Assembly: GCA_023053545.1 (NCBI GenBank)
Contig: JAKZAN010000128.1
Span: 22,107 to 86,106, forward strand
Source: Lepidurus packardi
Lineage: Eukaryota > Arthropoda > Branchiopoda > Notostraca > Triopsidae
Length of the DNA: 64,000 nucleotides
Direction of reading: 5' to 3'
This document shows positions 1 through 11,702 of the stretch, piece after piece. The notes beneath the pieces were generated by a model. The model made no database searches and was not told the origin of the DNA. It saw nothing but the letters and a program-made list of their open reading frames with translations. Each line of letters starts with the position of its first letter. Position 1 is the stretch's first letter. Made by a program: the position numbers and the translations under genes.

Positions 1-474
1 CAACTTGAGACCAAGGAGACAACCATCCAGAACATGCAACAAGAATATTACAAGCTGATCCAGAAGTTGAAGGGCTACTGCCAGAGCCTGAAGAAGAGTC
101 TAGCAGTGACAGAGCAGCAGCTGAAGGAAGAGAAGGACAGATCGAATGAGTTGCGACAGAAGACTAAGGTACAGGAAAGGTCCATGGTGGAACTAACCAA
201 CAGAATGAAGCTATAAAAGGTTGAAACCTCGGATGAGGTGGTGAGGAAGGAACAATCCTGGGAGCACGAGAAACGCAGAAATGCCGAAGCAATGCGTGAG
301 ATGCGGAACACCATCGAAGATCTTCTACTAACAAAGCGCGAGCTAGTGACCGAGAACGAAAAGCTGCACGCGCAGATGAGGCAGAAGGAGAACAAAGACC
401 AGCTGCGAAAGGGGCTGCAGAAGACAGAGTTCTCAGAGATCGACAGAATCGGGAGACTGTTCAACCGGCTGTGA
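1..474 (+). CDS. C-terminal end of a coiled-coil protein (5' partial)
   Basis: Frame 1 is open from the first base and ends at TGA 472-474, so the start lies left of the window. The 157 residues are almost wholly charged heptad sequence (LTKRELVTENEKLHAQMRQK type), predicting one long coiled coil. One in-frame TAA (214-216) lies inside the helix and is read as Glu. No domain beyond the coiled coil is visible and the family is not recognisable. A structural role (cytoskeleton or cilium) is likely from composition only. Confidence 0.7.
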
Positions 475-828
475 TGGCGAGGGACCCCTACTTTTACTTG
501 CTGTTGGCGAGGATATTCACATACATATACACAGAGGATCTGTATATTTTTCGATACAATCAGAATAGAAGATACGAAGGGTTCTGAATTTCTATAAAGT
601 ATCGGTGAACATCGTATGTTTAAAATAAGTAGGGGTGGACTTAATAAAATTTGCAGAATGGCCGTGTCCGATAAAATTTATTGAAGGGGCACCCTAGTTA
701 GATTAATCCATAAACCCTCTCCAGTGTCCTGCGCTTATTTGCTCGTTTATTTTACACTCATTATTCGACAGTGAGCCTCTATTAAAACCAATACAATTCC
801 CAAAACACCCCTACCTTCTCAGATCCAA
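475..828. other. Intergenic stretch, no gene seen
   Basis: A 354-base AT-rich spacer between the coiled-coil gene and the next plus-strand gene. It must hold the 3' end of one gene and the promoter of the next. I see no ORF with protein-like composition and no RNA gene. Confidence 0.6.
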
Positions 829-1464
829 ATGTCCGGAAACAGCATTCCTGCCCTCTACGAGGAGTATCGCAAGGAGACCCTGGCCGCTAAAATACACGCC
901 CAGTTCGATCTCTGCAGGTTCCTCGATATCTACTCCAACAGCATCAACTACTACAACTCCTGCGGCCTCCCTCCCGCTAAAAAGAAGCCTTCCAACTCCC
1001 ATCATCGTTCCCTCTCCAGCCACACACTCGCAGATAATCCCCAATCCCAAATCCAAATCTAAACCGCCCCTCCCCAAAAGACTGAGCCAAATGAAGACTT
1101 CAGTGAGAATATTCCTCCTATAGAGGAACAGTCTAAGTCCAGTGTTTACCAGACTGCTGTCCCCAAGTTTATAAAGTCTGAACCTCTCGGGTAGAATAAG
1201 GTTCAGCCGACAGTACTGCAGGAACAGCCTCATTCACGACAACTTGCACCGCTGAAGACCAATTTGAGCCAGATGGAACCAGCCAAGTCCAAGATAAGCC
1301 ATTGGGCAACGAGCGGTGGCAACGAGAACAAAGCCCAGGAGTCAACTGCCAAACTGGGAGCGTACCCTCGTTCTATGAGCCAGCACAACTCGAAGAAGGC
1401 GGCCGTGGCGAAAATCCGTCGAGTGCCGAACCTGAACCCGAAAGTGGATCAGAAGTGGAAATGA
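829..1464 (+). CDS. Unknown low-complexity protein, 211 aa
   Basis: ATG 829 follows a C/A-rich leader. The frame stays open to TGA 1462-1464 with TAA and TAG read as Glu, and no intron is needed. The first 50 residues (IPALYEEYRKETLAAK, then an aromatic FDLCRFLDIYSNSINYY segment) look folded. The rest is a Ser/Gln/Pro/Lys-rich tail. No family recognised. Confidence 0.6.
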
Positions 1465-1706
1465 TGATAGCCTATCGTGATTATGTACTTACTGCCAATT
1501 TTGTAACTCAGCACTGACCCACTCATCTATCTATCTCCAGCTATTGCTGGTTCCTGACTAATAATAATCCTTTGAAATTTGAAATAATGTGTGTGTATGG
1601 TGGTGTTCCCAGTCTCGACACTTGGAGTGGTTTTTACAAACAAACATTTTTAAGATTTCATAATACAGTTAATCAATTTCTTATATTCTTTGTATTTTTT
1701 AATCCC

Positions 1707-2723
1707 ATGCGCAAGCAACCTGTCTACGATTTTGAAAGGCTCTTCCTCGGCACTCGCGCCGCCAAACAACAACCCTCCCCACACCCCCAGGACCCCAAGC
1801 ATAAGCAACACTCCCTTGCCATCAAATAGAAAAGACTCTCCAACCACATAGTTCTTCCTTCCAAACAGGATAGCACCCACAAGAATCCACATCATAACCC
1901 CAAGGTCGTTAGAACCACCCTCTACAATCCCAAGCCTACCACCCAAGTCCTCTCCTCAGTCAACAACTCCCGCGATGTCTCCCGCTATACCTCCATATCC
2001 TCTTCCAATCGGTCCGAAAGGATGTCGGCTTCGTCTAAAAAAGGACAGCATAACAACGCCCCCAGCAATAACGTGAGTGCGAGTAGCAGCCACCAGAACA
2101 GTCGAGTGATGTCTTCCGGAGCCCTGCTCTCGTCGACTGAGCCCACTGATGACGACATCGCGAGATTCTTCCAAACATTCGAGTATAAGGTGGCAGTCCG
2201 ATACGTAGCAGTCAATGTTAATCATGAACCGCGCTATTCAATAAAAAGGAATCTTCTCCAATAAATATAGGCGGGCTCTTCGCTTGCGATGTCCGCCCGT
2301 AGAAAATCGCGAGACACTTGTATCTCCTATGGCAGAGGGCAGCCCGGTATTCAAGAGACTGTGCACACTTAGCCTTCAGTGCCGCAGCAATCCGCTAGTC
2401 GCAGCATCAACACATCAGAATTGCACCAGAAGTATGGACGCATTAACCTGCAGACTTGCTCATCTAGCTCTTCCTTCCAGAGCTCCAGCAACAAGAATAT
2501 GCCCACTAATCCGAGTGAAGGCAGCGTCGACCTCAAGAACAAGATTAAGCAGTCAGAGGAAAAGCTGAGCCATCTGAGGAACAAGCTGTCAAGCTTGTAC
2601 AATATGCGGAACGAGGCCTCGCAGAAGAACATCGCTATTTCTATCGCCCCGAGGAACAGTTCTCAGGCAGCAGGAAGCCAGCACCCTCGGACTTCGCGTC
2701 TTCACTCCTACTTAATCCGATGA
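1707..2723 (+). CDS. Unknown Ser-rich protein with a C-terminal coiled coil, 338 aa
   Basis: Start ATG 1707 (MRKQPVYDFERLF). The frame is open to TGA 2721-2723 across several TAA/TAG codons. Most of the protein is Ser/Asn/Gln-rich disorder. Near residues 270-310 there is a coiled coil (KIKQSEEKLSHLRNKLSSLY). An upstream in-frame extension back to 1572 exists but is hydrophobic leader-like sequence, so I prefer the ATG at 1707. Family unknown. Confidence 0.6.
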
Positions 2724-2911
2724 TATGTGAGTTTGAATCTGTCTAATTTCAATGTTTGCACTATGAAGCTACCCAGCTGATGACAGGTTTTGCCTTTGAT
2801 TTTGAATTTGCGAGACTTAGTTCCAAAAAATAGATGCCGTGTTAAGCAATGGATTAGATAATACATAGATTGGCATAATCAGTAAGACTCCTTCCATCGT
2901 CTGCCCTGTCT

Positions 2912-4551
2912 TCAGTGATCAAACTCAGAGTCTTGTTACATATCAGTCGATCTCTTGACCCGTGTGAATGCTGGTCTTTCTCTGTTTCTCTCGGGTCCGG
3001 ACCCGTCATCTTCCGAGAACCTTTTCTCGTTCTCTCTTTTGAATCTAAAGTCAGAAACCGATCTCTATCCCTCACGGTCTCTCGTCCCCCTGTCGTAATT
3101 CCTGCTTCTGCCGCTAAAAGCCTCAGTGCCGTCCTCAGATCTGTTCCTGCTTCTAAAGCTCTGGCCTCTGGAGTTGCCCTTCGACCTAAACTGACTCATG
3201 AGTGTGTCATGAGCATGCAGAAGTTCTTCGGGGATGGTTAATTTGCTGTCAATATATGCCTGTAATTTAAAGTAATAATTTTGTTTGATGTTAGTTGGAG
3301 TATGCTTACGTTTTTCAAGCCTGAAAGGAATGCTGACTTCTCGTTCCTAGCATTCAGGAAAGTGATGGAAGCTCCTGTTTTTCCTGCTCTTGCAGTCCTT
3401 CCGATACGATGAATGTAGCTGTCAACGTTTTCAGGAGCGTCGTAGTTGATCACTGTATTAATGTCGCTGATATCTAGACCTCGGGAAGCAACATCAGTCG
3501 CAATCAACACTCTCATACCTCCATCCTTGAACCTTGCTAGGTTATAGCTCCTCTAAGCTTGTCCCTGCTCTCCCTCGAGTCTTGAGACTCTTAGATTATC
3601 GATTCTGGCCTCGAGTTCTTCTTGAAGCACCCGGCACATCATCTTGGTATTAGCGAACACCAGTATCTTTGCTTCGGGGTCTTGTCTTACGATATCGGTC
3701 AGCTTCTGTAGCTTTTCATTGCCATCCAGCAATACAAAGCTCTGACTAATGTTCTTGTTCAAAGTTAATTTACTGCTTCCGATCTGGACGTAGGAGAAAT
3801 CCTTCCTGAGATGCATATCTGCTATCTTCTGCACCTGCTTCTCCCAGGTGGCACTGAAAAGAGCAATCTGTCGTGATGCGTGCGAAGCCCTAATTACGTT
3901 CTAGATTTGTGGGTAGAACCCGATGTCCAGCATTCTGTCAGCTTCATCTAGAGCCAGGAAATTGGTACGTTCCATTTACACTAACCCGCCCTCGATGAAG
4001 TCGTTAAGCCTTCCAGGAGTTGCAATAAGTAGATCGACTCCTTCTCTGCGCATCTTTCTCAGTTGTAAGTCTCTAGATGCTCCTCCGAAGATTGCATGAA
4101 CGTTGATCCCGACTAAAGATCCCAGGGGCCTCAGGTGCTCTTCGATCTGGTTAGCAAGTTCTCTAGTAGGACAGAGAACCAACGAAGTAGGTGATCCTCT
4201 GCTGCCCTTTCGCGGGGGCTCATTAGATTTAACATTTAAGGAATTGATAAGCGCAGGGACACCGTAAGCGAGTGTCTTGCCGCTTCCAGTCTGGGCGATG
4301 CCCACCAGGTCCTGCTTATCGAATATTTTGTGAATAGTCTTCTGCTGGATTTCGGTCATGACTGGGAACCTTTTAATGAGGTAATCCTTCATGCTGTGGG
4401 GTATTTTAAGGGAAGAAAAAGTATTGTCTGCCTATTTTTCGGTGGAGGGTGGTTGCTGCGAGTCAGATTCCTTCTGGTAGCTGAAGAATGCGAGGGGAGA
4501 TCTGAAGAGTACAGCCATCCCGATTTTCTGTTGGAAGCGTGCGGCTAACAT
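2912..4551 (-). CDS. DEAD-box ATP-dependent RNA helicase (DDX5/Dbp2-like)
   Basis: RNA-dependent ATPase that unwinds RNA duplexes. Two exons: complement 4551..3310 and 3259..2912, intron 3260..3309 (50 bases, GTAAGC...TTACAG); 529 aa. Visible motifs in order: Q-motif region (TEIQQ), AQTGSGKT (about residues 86-93), [20 protein letters not shown] (202-209), [29 protein letters not shown] (381-390). The SATW and '[12 protein letters not shown]' stretches resemble the DDX5/Dbp2 branch, and the Glu of 'AERS' is a TAG codon. The C-terminal 110 residues are an Arg/Ser/Gly-rich tail typical of this branch. ATG 4518 is an alternative start 11 codons downstream. Both keep the conserved region before the Q motif, unlike ATG 4392. 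Confidence 0.93.
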
Positions 4552-4669
4552 GCAAGGAGATTGTGTAGACGAGGTTGCGAAGGTTGTTTGGTTAGAATGT
4601 TTAATTAATATGGCTGTGGGAGAGGGAGATGTTGAATTAAATATTTAATCTATGTTGAAAAATGGTGGG

Positions 4670-5050
4670 TCAGTGCCTCGAATTCGATAGTTACGCAAGC
4701 TCATAAATTGAGGGTTTATATGAGAGGGCTTTATAATAGAGTAGCCTTATAAAAATTGAGCGGTACGCCTTTAAAGCTATATTGGTTGAGATTCCGGATT
4801 GTCTGCTGTCGGCTCTACTTAGTCTGAGTGTTGTCAGAATGGATGAAACTAGACCAGCATTCATAGTGATGCCTACAGAATCGCAAAGGATCGATTCAAT
4901 AACCCTTAGATCCAAGCCACGCATCAGATTGCTCTTAGCTAAGTCAAGCTGGTGCAGGTAGATGTGTATGTGTTTATGTGTATTTTTAAAAATAGTGATT
5001 GATTGCGAGATAAGGCGAGGGAGGACAATTGATAGTGTTTGAACAGCCAT
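4670..5050 (-). CDS. Possible small unknown protein
   Basis: Open frame of 126 codons from ATG 5050 to TGA (complement 4670-4672), with one TAA read as Glu. The N-terminus is hydrophobic (TLSIVLPRLISQSITIF), followed by a basic/aliphatic region. No family recognised. With only one stop codon in use, frames this long also arise by chance, so the call rests mainly on its place in an otherwise empty gap between the helicase and the BART gene. Confidence 0.3.
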
Positions 5051-5134
5051 ATATTGCTTTACTTTTGGTTATAAAGTTAATAGATATTCGTAGGAACACT
5101 AGACTCAATCTTAAACACTTGTGCCAGAACAAAC

Positions 5135-5944
5135 ATGGAACCCGAAGGCATCGACATCGAAGGCGAAGAGGACTTTGAAATCTCCAACTACAGTACCCAC
5201 TCCTTCTTTAAACAACTTCTTAGAGGGCAACTCCGACGATGACTACTTTGATAACGTCGTGGGCACGCTTCAGGAAATCGTGCTCGATGAAAATTTCTAA
5301 GCCATCCAGAAGCACTTCATGCACAAGCACTGTTCCGTCTTCGAAGACTCCCCCGAGAACAAGATGGAGTACATGACCATCTTCAAGGAGTATAACAACA
5401 TCATCGAGAAGCACCTCGAACAAGTAACTCTGCACCCCTTATAACCCTCTCAAAAATTCAAATCCTTGTCGGAACCCGCTCCCAGGAACTGCAAAAAAGA
5501 GTATCCGACTTTAGTATGGAGAGGTTCATGAATCTCGTCCAGGCACGCACTACCCAGGATGCCAACGGAGAGGCCATCTGCTCCCAGATCGACGATCAGA
5601 TCCTCGATATGCTGGTCAGCTTCTCCGACTTCGAACAGTTCAAGGTTCTCATGCTAGACTATAAACACTATTTCGAAGAGCAGGAGCGCATCAAGCTGCT
5701 GACCATCAAGACGAACAAGGTGCCAGAGAACAAGAAAGTGAAGGGAACCGCTAATATATTTTCTGGCGGCGCGGGTTTTCAGATCGAGGGAACCAGTTTG
5801 GAGGACCTGAAGAGACCTCTGAACGTGGGTAATAAGAAGGCGAACGGGAAGAAGGAGCACGCGAGTTTGAATATACGGCAAGACTCGAGCGGAGGGTTCG
5901 AGGCAGATCTGATTCTGAGCGTGAAGCCCTTGCGGAAGCAGTGA
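5135..5944 (+). CDS. BART-domain protein (ARL2-binding-protein-like)
   Basis: ARL2BP-type proteins bind GTP-loaded ARL2/ARL3 and act at centrosome, cilium and mitochondria. Three exons: 5135..5192, 5224..5423, 5486..5944; introns of 31 and 62 bases; 238 aa. The BART domain spans about residues 25-150: YFDNVVGTLQEIVLDENF, HCSVFEDSPENKMEYMTIF, then after intron 2 MLVSFSDFEQFKVLMLDYK, which parallels the 'LTFTDFLAFKEMFLDYR' end of ARL2BP. The tail (150-238) is basic and unlike ARL2BP. The 31-base first intron is needed to join the start codon to the domain in frame. Confidence 0.85.
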
Positions 5945-6166
5945 AATAGACGATGAGCACAAGTTAATAATAGTAGTGCATGTCCAAGAATAAGAGTTCA
6001 TTTAGACATTTTCCAGGTAATAGTAGTGGGCGTATAATCCCATGATATGAATCCGGTACTGGCGAGTTAATATATTGGCACTCCCTGAAGGAATACCTGT
6101 TCATATAGACTATAGATTGCTGCGACGGGAAAAATAAGAGTACTTCTGTTCTGTCTTCGACATCTT

Positions 6167-7803
6167 TCAGCGATCTAAAAGGTGTTATTCCGCCATCTCC
6201 ATTAGTTAGGGGTCTCCTTTCTAGAAACAGTACTGGATGAATTGTGCTACCTTTGTCTTGAGCCCTGTTAATTCCCCCTTCACCGTGTTATAGTCCTTTG
6301 TGAGTTTCTTGTTCGCTGCTTCCCACCTCAGCTATTTCTCAGCATATCCCTTCACCTTGATGTCCAAATCACTGATCTGGATCTCCCTCTCGACTAGCTT
6401 ATCCTTCAGCAGCTTATTCTCGTTCTCCAGCTTCCCCATCTTGGTCAGGTCAGGTTGGTGTTTGTTGATCACGATTGACTCATTAGATATCTTCTCTATC
6501 ACTTTTGTGAGGTTGTTGTTCTCTCGCTTCAACTCCTTAATCTCCTCGATCTGCTCCTCTATCTACTTCCTGAGCAGATACTCTGCAGCTCCTGCGAATC
6601 TAGGTTTTTATGTCGGTGGAGATTGCTAAAATGTCTAGCTTTCTGTGTTTTTGCGCTCAATCGGTTTGCCCTTGAGGTACTGTCGCTCGGATGGCTCCTT
6701 CTGCTTGTTCATCTGAGCCATGGGGTAATTGCCAAAATTGCCGCCCTTGGTGCTATCCTTGATGGAACCGTCTCGGAAAACGTCTATATCATTATCAGAT
6801 TCTTTGGTAGTCCCTGAAAACCCGATCCTTGCATCCTTTTTCGGTTTCATCTGCAAATCCTCTCTGAGTTAGTCTGCTAACATATTTCCTTTTAGGTTTA
6901 CCTCAATACTTTTCTCCCCTTTATTCCTATCGGTTATTTCTGCAATAATATCCTCTCTAGACTACTTCCCCATTTTCGTCGGTACCTTTTTGCCGTTGTC
7001 TACTGGCTGGTTCACCTTTTTGGACTATGTGCTGTCTTTTTTATTCATGTTGACATCCATCTTAGGCACTTGTCCTCTCTTATCCTGTTCATCTTTCGAT
7101 GTCACTTTATTTATAGCCTTTGCGGGCAAGGGTTACTTAGGCAAACCTTGAGGGGTTTTGGACCTATCAGTTTTCTTGCTCGGTTTTTAGTCATAAACTG
7201 ACGGATCGTCTTGCTCTATATCCGGTTACTTGGGTGTCATCTTAGCATCTTTTTTCTTGTTCAGTGCTTAGCTTTTGAATGTCAGCATTGACTTGGAACT
7301 GCGGGTCGATTTATTCTCGTCAAGCTCTGTCTTCGAAGTCTCGTCGATCTTGATGAACTCGATCAGGGCTGTCAGTTTGGCATCAGTGCTCTCGAACTAT
7401 AGTTCTAATTCGATCTTGCCATCACCCATCAACTATGCTAGGTCAAACTTCATCTTTGCGAGGGTGTTCCCCAGAGTGCCGTCAGACTCGCAGTCCTTAA
7501 TTTTGAGTTATGCTTGTTTTTCAACGTATTTGTTATCGTCTAGGTACATGGTGCAGTCAAGTGTCATTTTTTAGGAGGAGAACCTACAGACGCCTTTCCT
7601 GATCTTAGTGGGTTGTTATGTGTCCGATTTATGCTATCCTTCGGGAAGGTTGTATTTGAATAGGGATCATTGTGGGAGAGTATGGTACCTCTGATGATCT
7701 GGAGTTTGATAAACTAGGAGTCACAGCTGGGATACACTAACTTTTTGGGAGTGAAGACGAGCTGGTACTTTTCCTTCTTGGCGCCGAATCTCTTGAAAAA
7801 CAT
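6167..7803 (-). CDS. NT-C2 domain protein with C-terminal coiled coil
   Basis: Exons complement 7803..7689 and 7638..6167, intron 7639..7688 (50 bases); 528 aa. The N-terminus (MFFKRFGAKKEKYQLVFTPK, then VYPSCDSEFIKLQIIRG and KIRKGVCRFSSEKMTLDCTM) matches the N-terminal C2 (NT-C2) fold of the EEIG1/EHBP1 and plant PMI families, which link membranes to actin or organelle movement. The C2 ends near residue 175 (ALIEFIKIDE). A Lys/Asp/Pro-rich linker and then a coiled coil (NNNLTKVIEKISNE, LLKDKLVEREIQ) fill the rest. TAA/TAG occur more than ten times. Function in this cell is inferred from the domain only. Confidence 0.78.
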
Positions 7804-8013
7804 GCCAGATATAGAGGTTATGGCTAGTAGTCCTTTAAAATTATATCATATTATGGACATTTTTTGGTTCGCGTCTTTACTCTTTGGTTGATTTCTATTG
7901 ATACTGTGCTTAAATTGCAGTCTTTGGAAGTGATTACACTAGGGATAAGGCCATACTGATGAAGGTACAGATGAAAAGAGAAAGATGAAAAATCTGAATA
8001 TCCAAAGATATCA

Positions 8014-8765
8014 TCAGAAGGACCTGCCCCGCCGGCGTGGCTCTCCGGAACTGTTGGCAGTCTGTCTGCTTTCGCTGTAGGCTTTATCCAGGCCCTGGTC
8101 CTAAGAAGAATGAAAGATACCCTTTTAAAATAAAGGGATATAGGGATATTACAAAATATCCCTCCAAATTTAGAATGCCTCTCAAATCATAAATAGAGCA
8201 TCGACCGGGAAACAAGAGGCGAGCAGCATATTGTAGGTTTAAAAGTATTCTTACCACGTTCTTCGTCGTCTCCAGCATAGCGTTGTCTTTATTCTCCATC
8301 TCCTCCTGCGCTAAGGCTAGCATTGCTTACAGTTCCATCACTCTGTCTCTCAACTAGCATGCAAAATACCCCCAATATTTGGAGGCAAACCTACCATCAC
8401 ACAGGCAAACACTCATAGTAAGAAGGTACGGCATCGTTCTCCTACAGAGCCACGGCTAGGGCCATCCTAAGCCTGTGGAGTTCTTCGGAGTGGGAGGGGG
8501 AGTCCTGCTTGATGGAGTCTGCCATGGTCTGGCTCTTCTTGTGCTGTGCCCTGGTGATGAGTCTGTTCTGGAGGAGGTTTTCGTCTTTGGTGCTGTGTTT
8601 TTTGAGGCTGCCGTTGGTGCTTTCAGTCTGCCAGCCTTTGTTCATACCTTCGGAAGTAGGATCTTTTGTGATTGGGTTTGTATTATTGTATGTTTTATCT
8701 GACTATTAAGGTTTCCTCTTCTCCTTTTGAGCATATAAATTAGACAGCAGATTTATGCTGTGCAT
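8014..8765 (-). CDS. Small coiled-coil protein, 173 aa
   Basis: Exons complement 8765..8430, 8353..8255 and 8100..8014; introns of 76 and 154 bases. Residues about 95-145 form a regular leucine-heptad coiled coil that runs cleanly across the first splice (HRLRMALAVAL then LRDRVMELQAMLALAQ), which supports that join. The short third exon (DQGLDKAYSESRQTANSSG, Arg-rich end) depends on a long intron and is less sure; the frame otherwise ends in the retained intron. Family unknown. Confidence 0.6.
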
Positions 8766-8833
8766 AGACAATGTATTCGGCTACGGGCTTAATTTGACTT
8801 CAAAACGATCAATCACTGTCGCTACTTGTTCTA

Positions 8834-9242
8834 TCACTCGTTTAGGGGTTCGTAGTCCTTGCCGCACCCTGGCTCATTCTTGAAACACTTGAACCGTGAG
8901 TTGTAAGGACCAGCAGTCCTTTGATACCTGGCAAATTTCTCCATCTTCATGATGCCGTCGTAGTCCCAAGGCTCTTGGACTTGGTCGCCCTTGGCTGCTG
9001 CCAACGCCTCAGTACCAATAAAGGTAAAGGCGAAACCAGCACAGCACAAGACAATGGGGAGGATTTTGGCTGAGGTGTTGATCCAGCTATTTCTTAGGAA
9101 CTATGGATGAAGGATAGTTGTATTTGCGAAATGCGTGTACTTTGAGCCTTTCGATAGTGAAGGGGTTATAGAGGGGGTTGTTAAATTCGTGCCTGAAGCG
9201 AGGGTCAGTGACGACTCTCTTGGTCGGGGTCCAGCTTTTCAT
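8834..9242 (-). CDS. Small single-pass membrane protein, 122 aa
   Basis: Exons complement 9242..9141 and 9100..8834, intron 9101..9140 (40 bases, GTACAC...CATAG). It begins MKSWTPTKRVVTDPRFR, has one transmembrane helix at about residues 47-66 (ILPIVLCCAGFAFTFIG) and a polar C-terminus ending with two Cys (CFKNEPGCGKDYEP). The short Trp/Arg/Pro-rich start, single helix and soluble tail resemble accessory subunits of mitochondrial respiratory complexes, but I cannot place it in a family; that role is inference. Confidence 0.65.
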
Positions 9243-9435
9243 CTGATAGGTATGGGTGCTAGCTTTATAAGTGATGGATAGAGTTATTAATTAGAATGGG
9301 ATATTCTCGGAGTGGGTGACCGTCGGACACCAGTTTATTTTTGCTTCTCACTTAATAATTAGGGGAATAAACAAAATCTGTAATAAAAAATTAGTCCAAA
9401 TCCATTTATTAAAAGTTATAGACCATAACCCCGCC

Positions 9436-11209
9436 ATGTTCAGCTCCGGACAGATCGCCATCGACAGGCTCCTTACGCTCTGCTTCCTCCTCAGCCTCTA
9501 TCTCATCGCCACCTGGTGTAAATTGCATCCCCTTTAAAACCCCATTCTCCTTAGTCTTGCGAAAAACTGACGAGCCCCAATGCCAGTTTATGGTTGACCA
9601 GCACCTTACTGGTTATGAAAACCAAACATCCTCCCTCGAGATTCTACTCGAAGACCTCCAACAGCCTGTCGACATGCAGGATTTACCTTAGTACTTTGAT
9701 CATCTGTCGCAGATCGACTGGAAAACTCTTTCCCCTAACATAAAAAATATCGAGACCCATGTGACCCATCTGATTGATCTGTTGGAGAGTGTGGGCCTAC
9801 GTTTCGCAACCACAACCGAGTTGAGAAGCCAGCTAAATCGATAAATCTAGGAATATGATCAATGCCGGCTGCGCGTGCGAGGCGACAACAAATAGATCAG
9901 TCAAAGGTGCGAGAGTCTGCTTACTCTTCGCAAACACTACTTGGACAATATGCAAAGCCTCAAAGATTAAATGGAGGCTGCCAAGATCAGACAGAACATG
10001 TTCACCGTGAATTGGAACGAAGTCAGGAAGGAGTTGCAAGACAAGGAGAACGAGTTCAAGAAGGTGGACGAAGAACTTGAAAACATCGAGGAAAGTGCTA
10101 ATGAAGAACTCAAAAAGCTGATCCAGTAAAATGAGAAGAAACGAAATGAAGAGATGGCGCAGTACCGCGGCCAGGAACAGCAGCTGGAACAGATCATCTT
10201 CAAAGTGAGGTCGGACAAGGAAACTAACCAGGAGGAATTAAATAGGTTACGGATCAAAGTTGACTCTCTGACCACATCCCGAGATATGCTTCGCAACAAG
10301 CTGGACAACCTGGAGCTGAGGAGTACCTATGACGAAGAGCTGCAGAAGTTGCTGCCGAGCAAGGAGTCTATCAACAAAGCTATGGAGCTTGAGAAAATAC
10401 TGGAACAGAAGTTCAACATCAACTCTATGATTCTCAGCAAAATGAAAGGTTTCCCCGGCTTTGAGTAACAGAAGCGCGAAGTCGAAAGACTCAAGAACGA
10501 GTTCAAGGAGATCAAGCTATTCCTCTCGAAGGTCAACAGAACTATCTACAGCTTTGATCTAAACTTCAAACGCGAGCTGTCGAATACACGCGAAATGTTG
10601 GATTCCACTATTGATGACTTGGAAAAGGCAGAACAGTTGAAGAAGGAGACTGAAGCCAAATTCCTCGAAGCATCATCTATGTATGAGGGGCTAGAGCGAG
10701 AAAGAGAGGAACTGTCTCGGAAGATAAAGGAAGTACGTGAAAGTCCAGCTCCCGAGCAAGAGTTGGAGGCACCAAGACAGCTGAAGGAGAAGCAGCGCGT
10801 ACTGAGGGAGTCGTATGACGTGATAAAGTTGCGGATCCTGTAGCTGGAAGACCAGATGAAGTATTTCTAGAACAGCAAAGACGAGTAAGACAAGTTATGG
10901 GATGCTGCCAGCCAGAAGTACGAATCGGAAAGTGTAGAAGTCAATAGGAACACAAAGTAGGTGGAAGCCGAAATCAAGAGTAAGCAGTCATCTGGTTAAT
11001 GGAATGAATACTTTTTATTAATTATTCACGGTTTAGAGTTGCTGATCGGACTGAAGTCAAACCTGGTGGAGTGCCGTAACAGGAGGTAGTTCATCGAAAG
11101 CATCAAGGACAAAGGAGGCGAGGAGCTGAGGGCAGCCCAACAGTACTACGACGACATCATCAAACGAAAATCCCTCTTGCTAGTCACTCTGAGCAAGGTC
11201 TATCTGTGA
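9436..11209 (+). CDS. Membrane-anchored long coiled-coil protein, 559 aa
   Basis: Exons 9436..9517, 9555..10979 and 11037..11209; introns of 37 (GTAAAT...CTTAG) and 57 bases. The second intron is a multiple of three without TGA, so retention would also stay open. A hydrophobic N-terminal helix (LLTLCFLLSLYLIATW, residues 11-26) precedes a short globular region (about 35-110) and then some 400 residues of coiled coil. A stretch near residues 450-465 (QLKEKQRVLRESYDVIK) recalls the C-terminal 'LREKQKVIRES' of IFT81, but the rest does not match IFT81 and that protein lacks a membrane helix. The last codons could instead be spliced at 11200 to an exon near 11265. Confidence 0.65.
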
Positions 11210-11702
11210 TATCGTTGATAGATATTCATCCACTTCTGACATTACATGCTTGCATCCTACAGATAATTAGAAGGTAGTTGACAGTTTAGAAGAGAGAGGC
11301 AGTCGTTGGGTATATAGTAGAGGTCGTGTAATATAATACGTGTAGACTATGAATAATTCCCTGGCCACAATAAGCTGGAAAGAAGTAGAAAGCGTGATTT
11401 CCAAAGAATAACCGCACTATTATTTAGACTGACAAGGAAAATATCTAATGGTATTAAGAGGACAATCTAGTTAAAAGTAAATGCTTTCCAGTGAAAAATG
11501 TGGAATTTTGGGTCAGCCTATACATTAAAAACTACAGCTGTGTTCTTCGTCATTTTTATTGCTTTTCTAAGTCCGAAGCTATCTACTTTCAACTCAAAGT
11601 TTATTTACACATTTGCAGCTGTATATTGAGTCCCTTTATCATTTTTACTCTATTTTCCAAAAGAAGACCAAAACATCATTCACTTACATTGCTGGTCGTC
11701 CC
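11210..11702. other. Intergenic region
   Basis: A 493-base AT-rich spacer. It may hold a short terminal exon of the preceding gene (from about 11265, after a CCTACAG acceptor) and must carry the promoter of the 1700-residue gene. No other gene-like frame seen. Confidence 0.5.
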
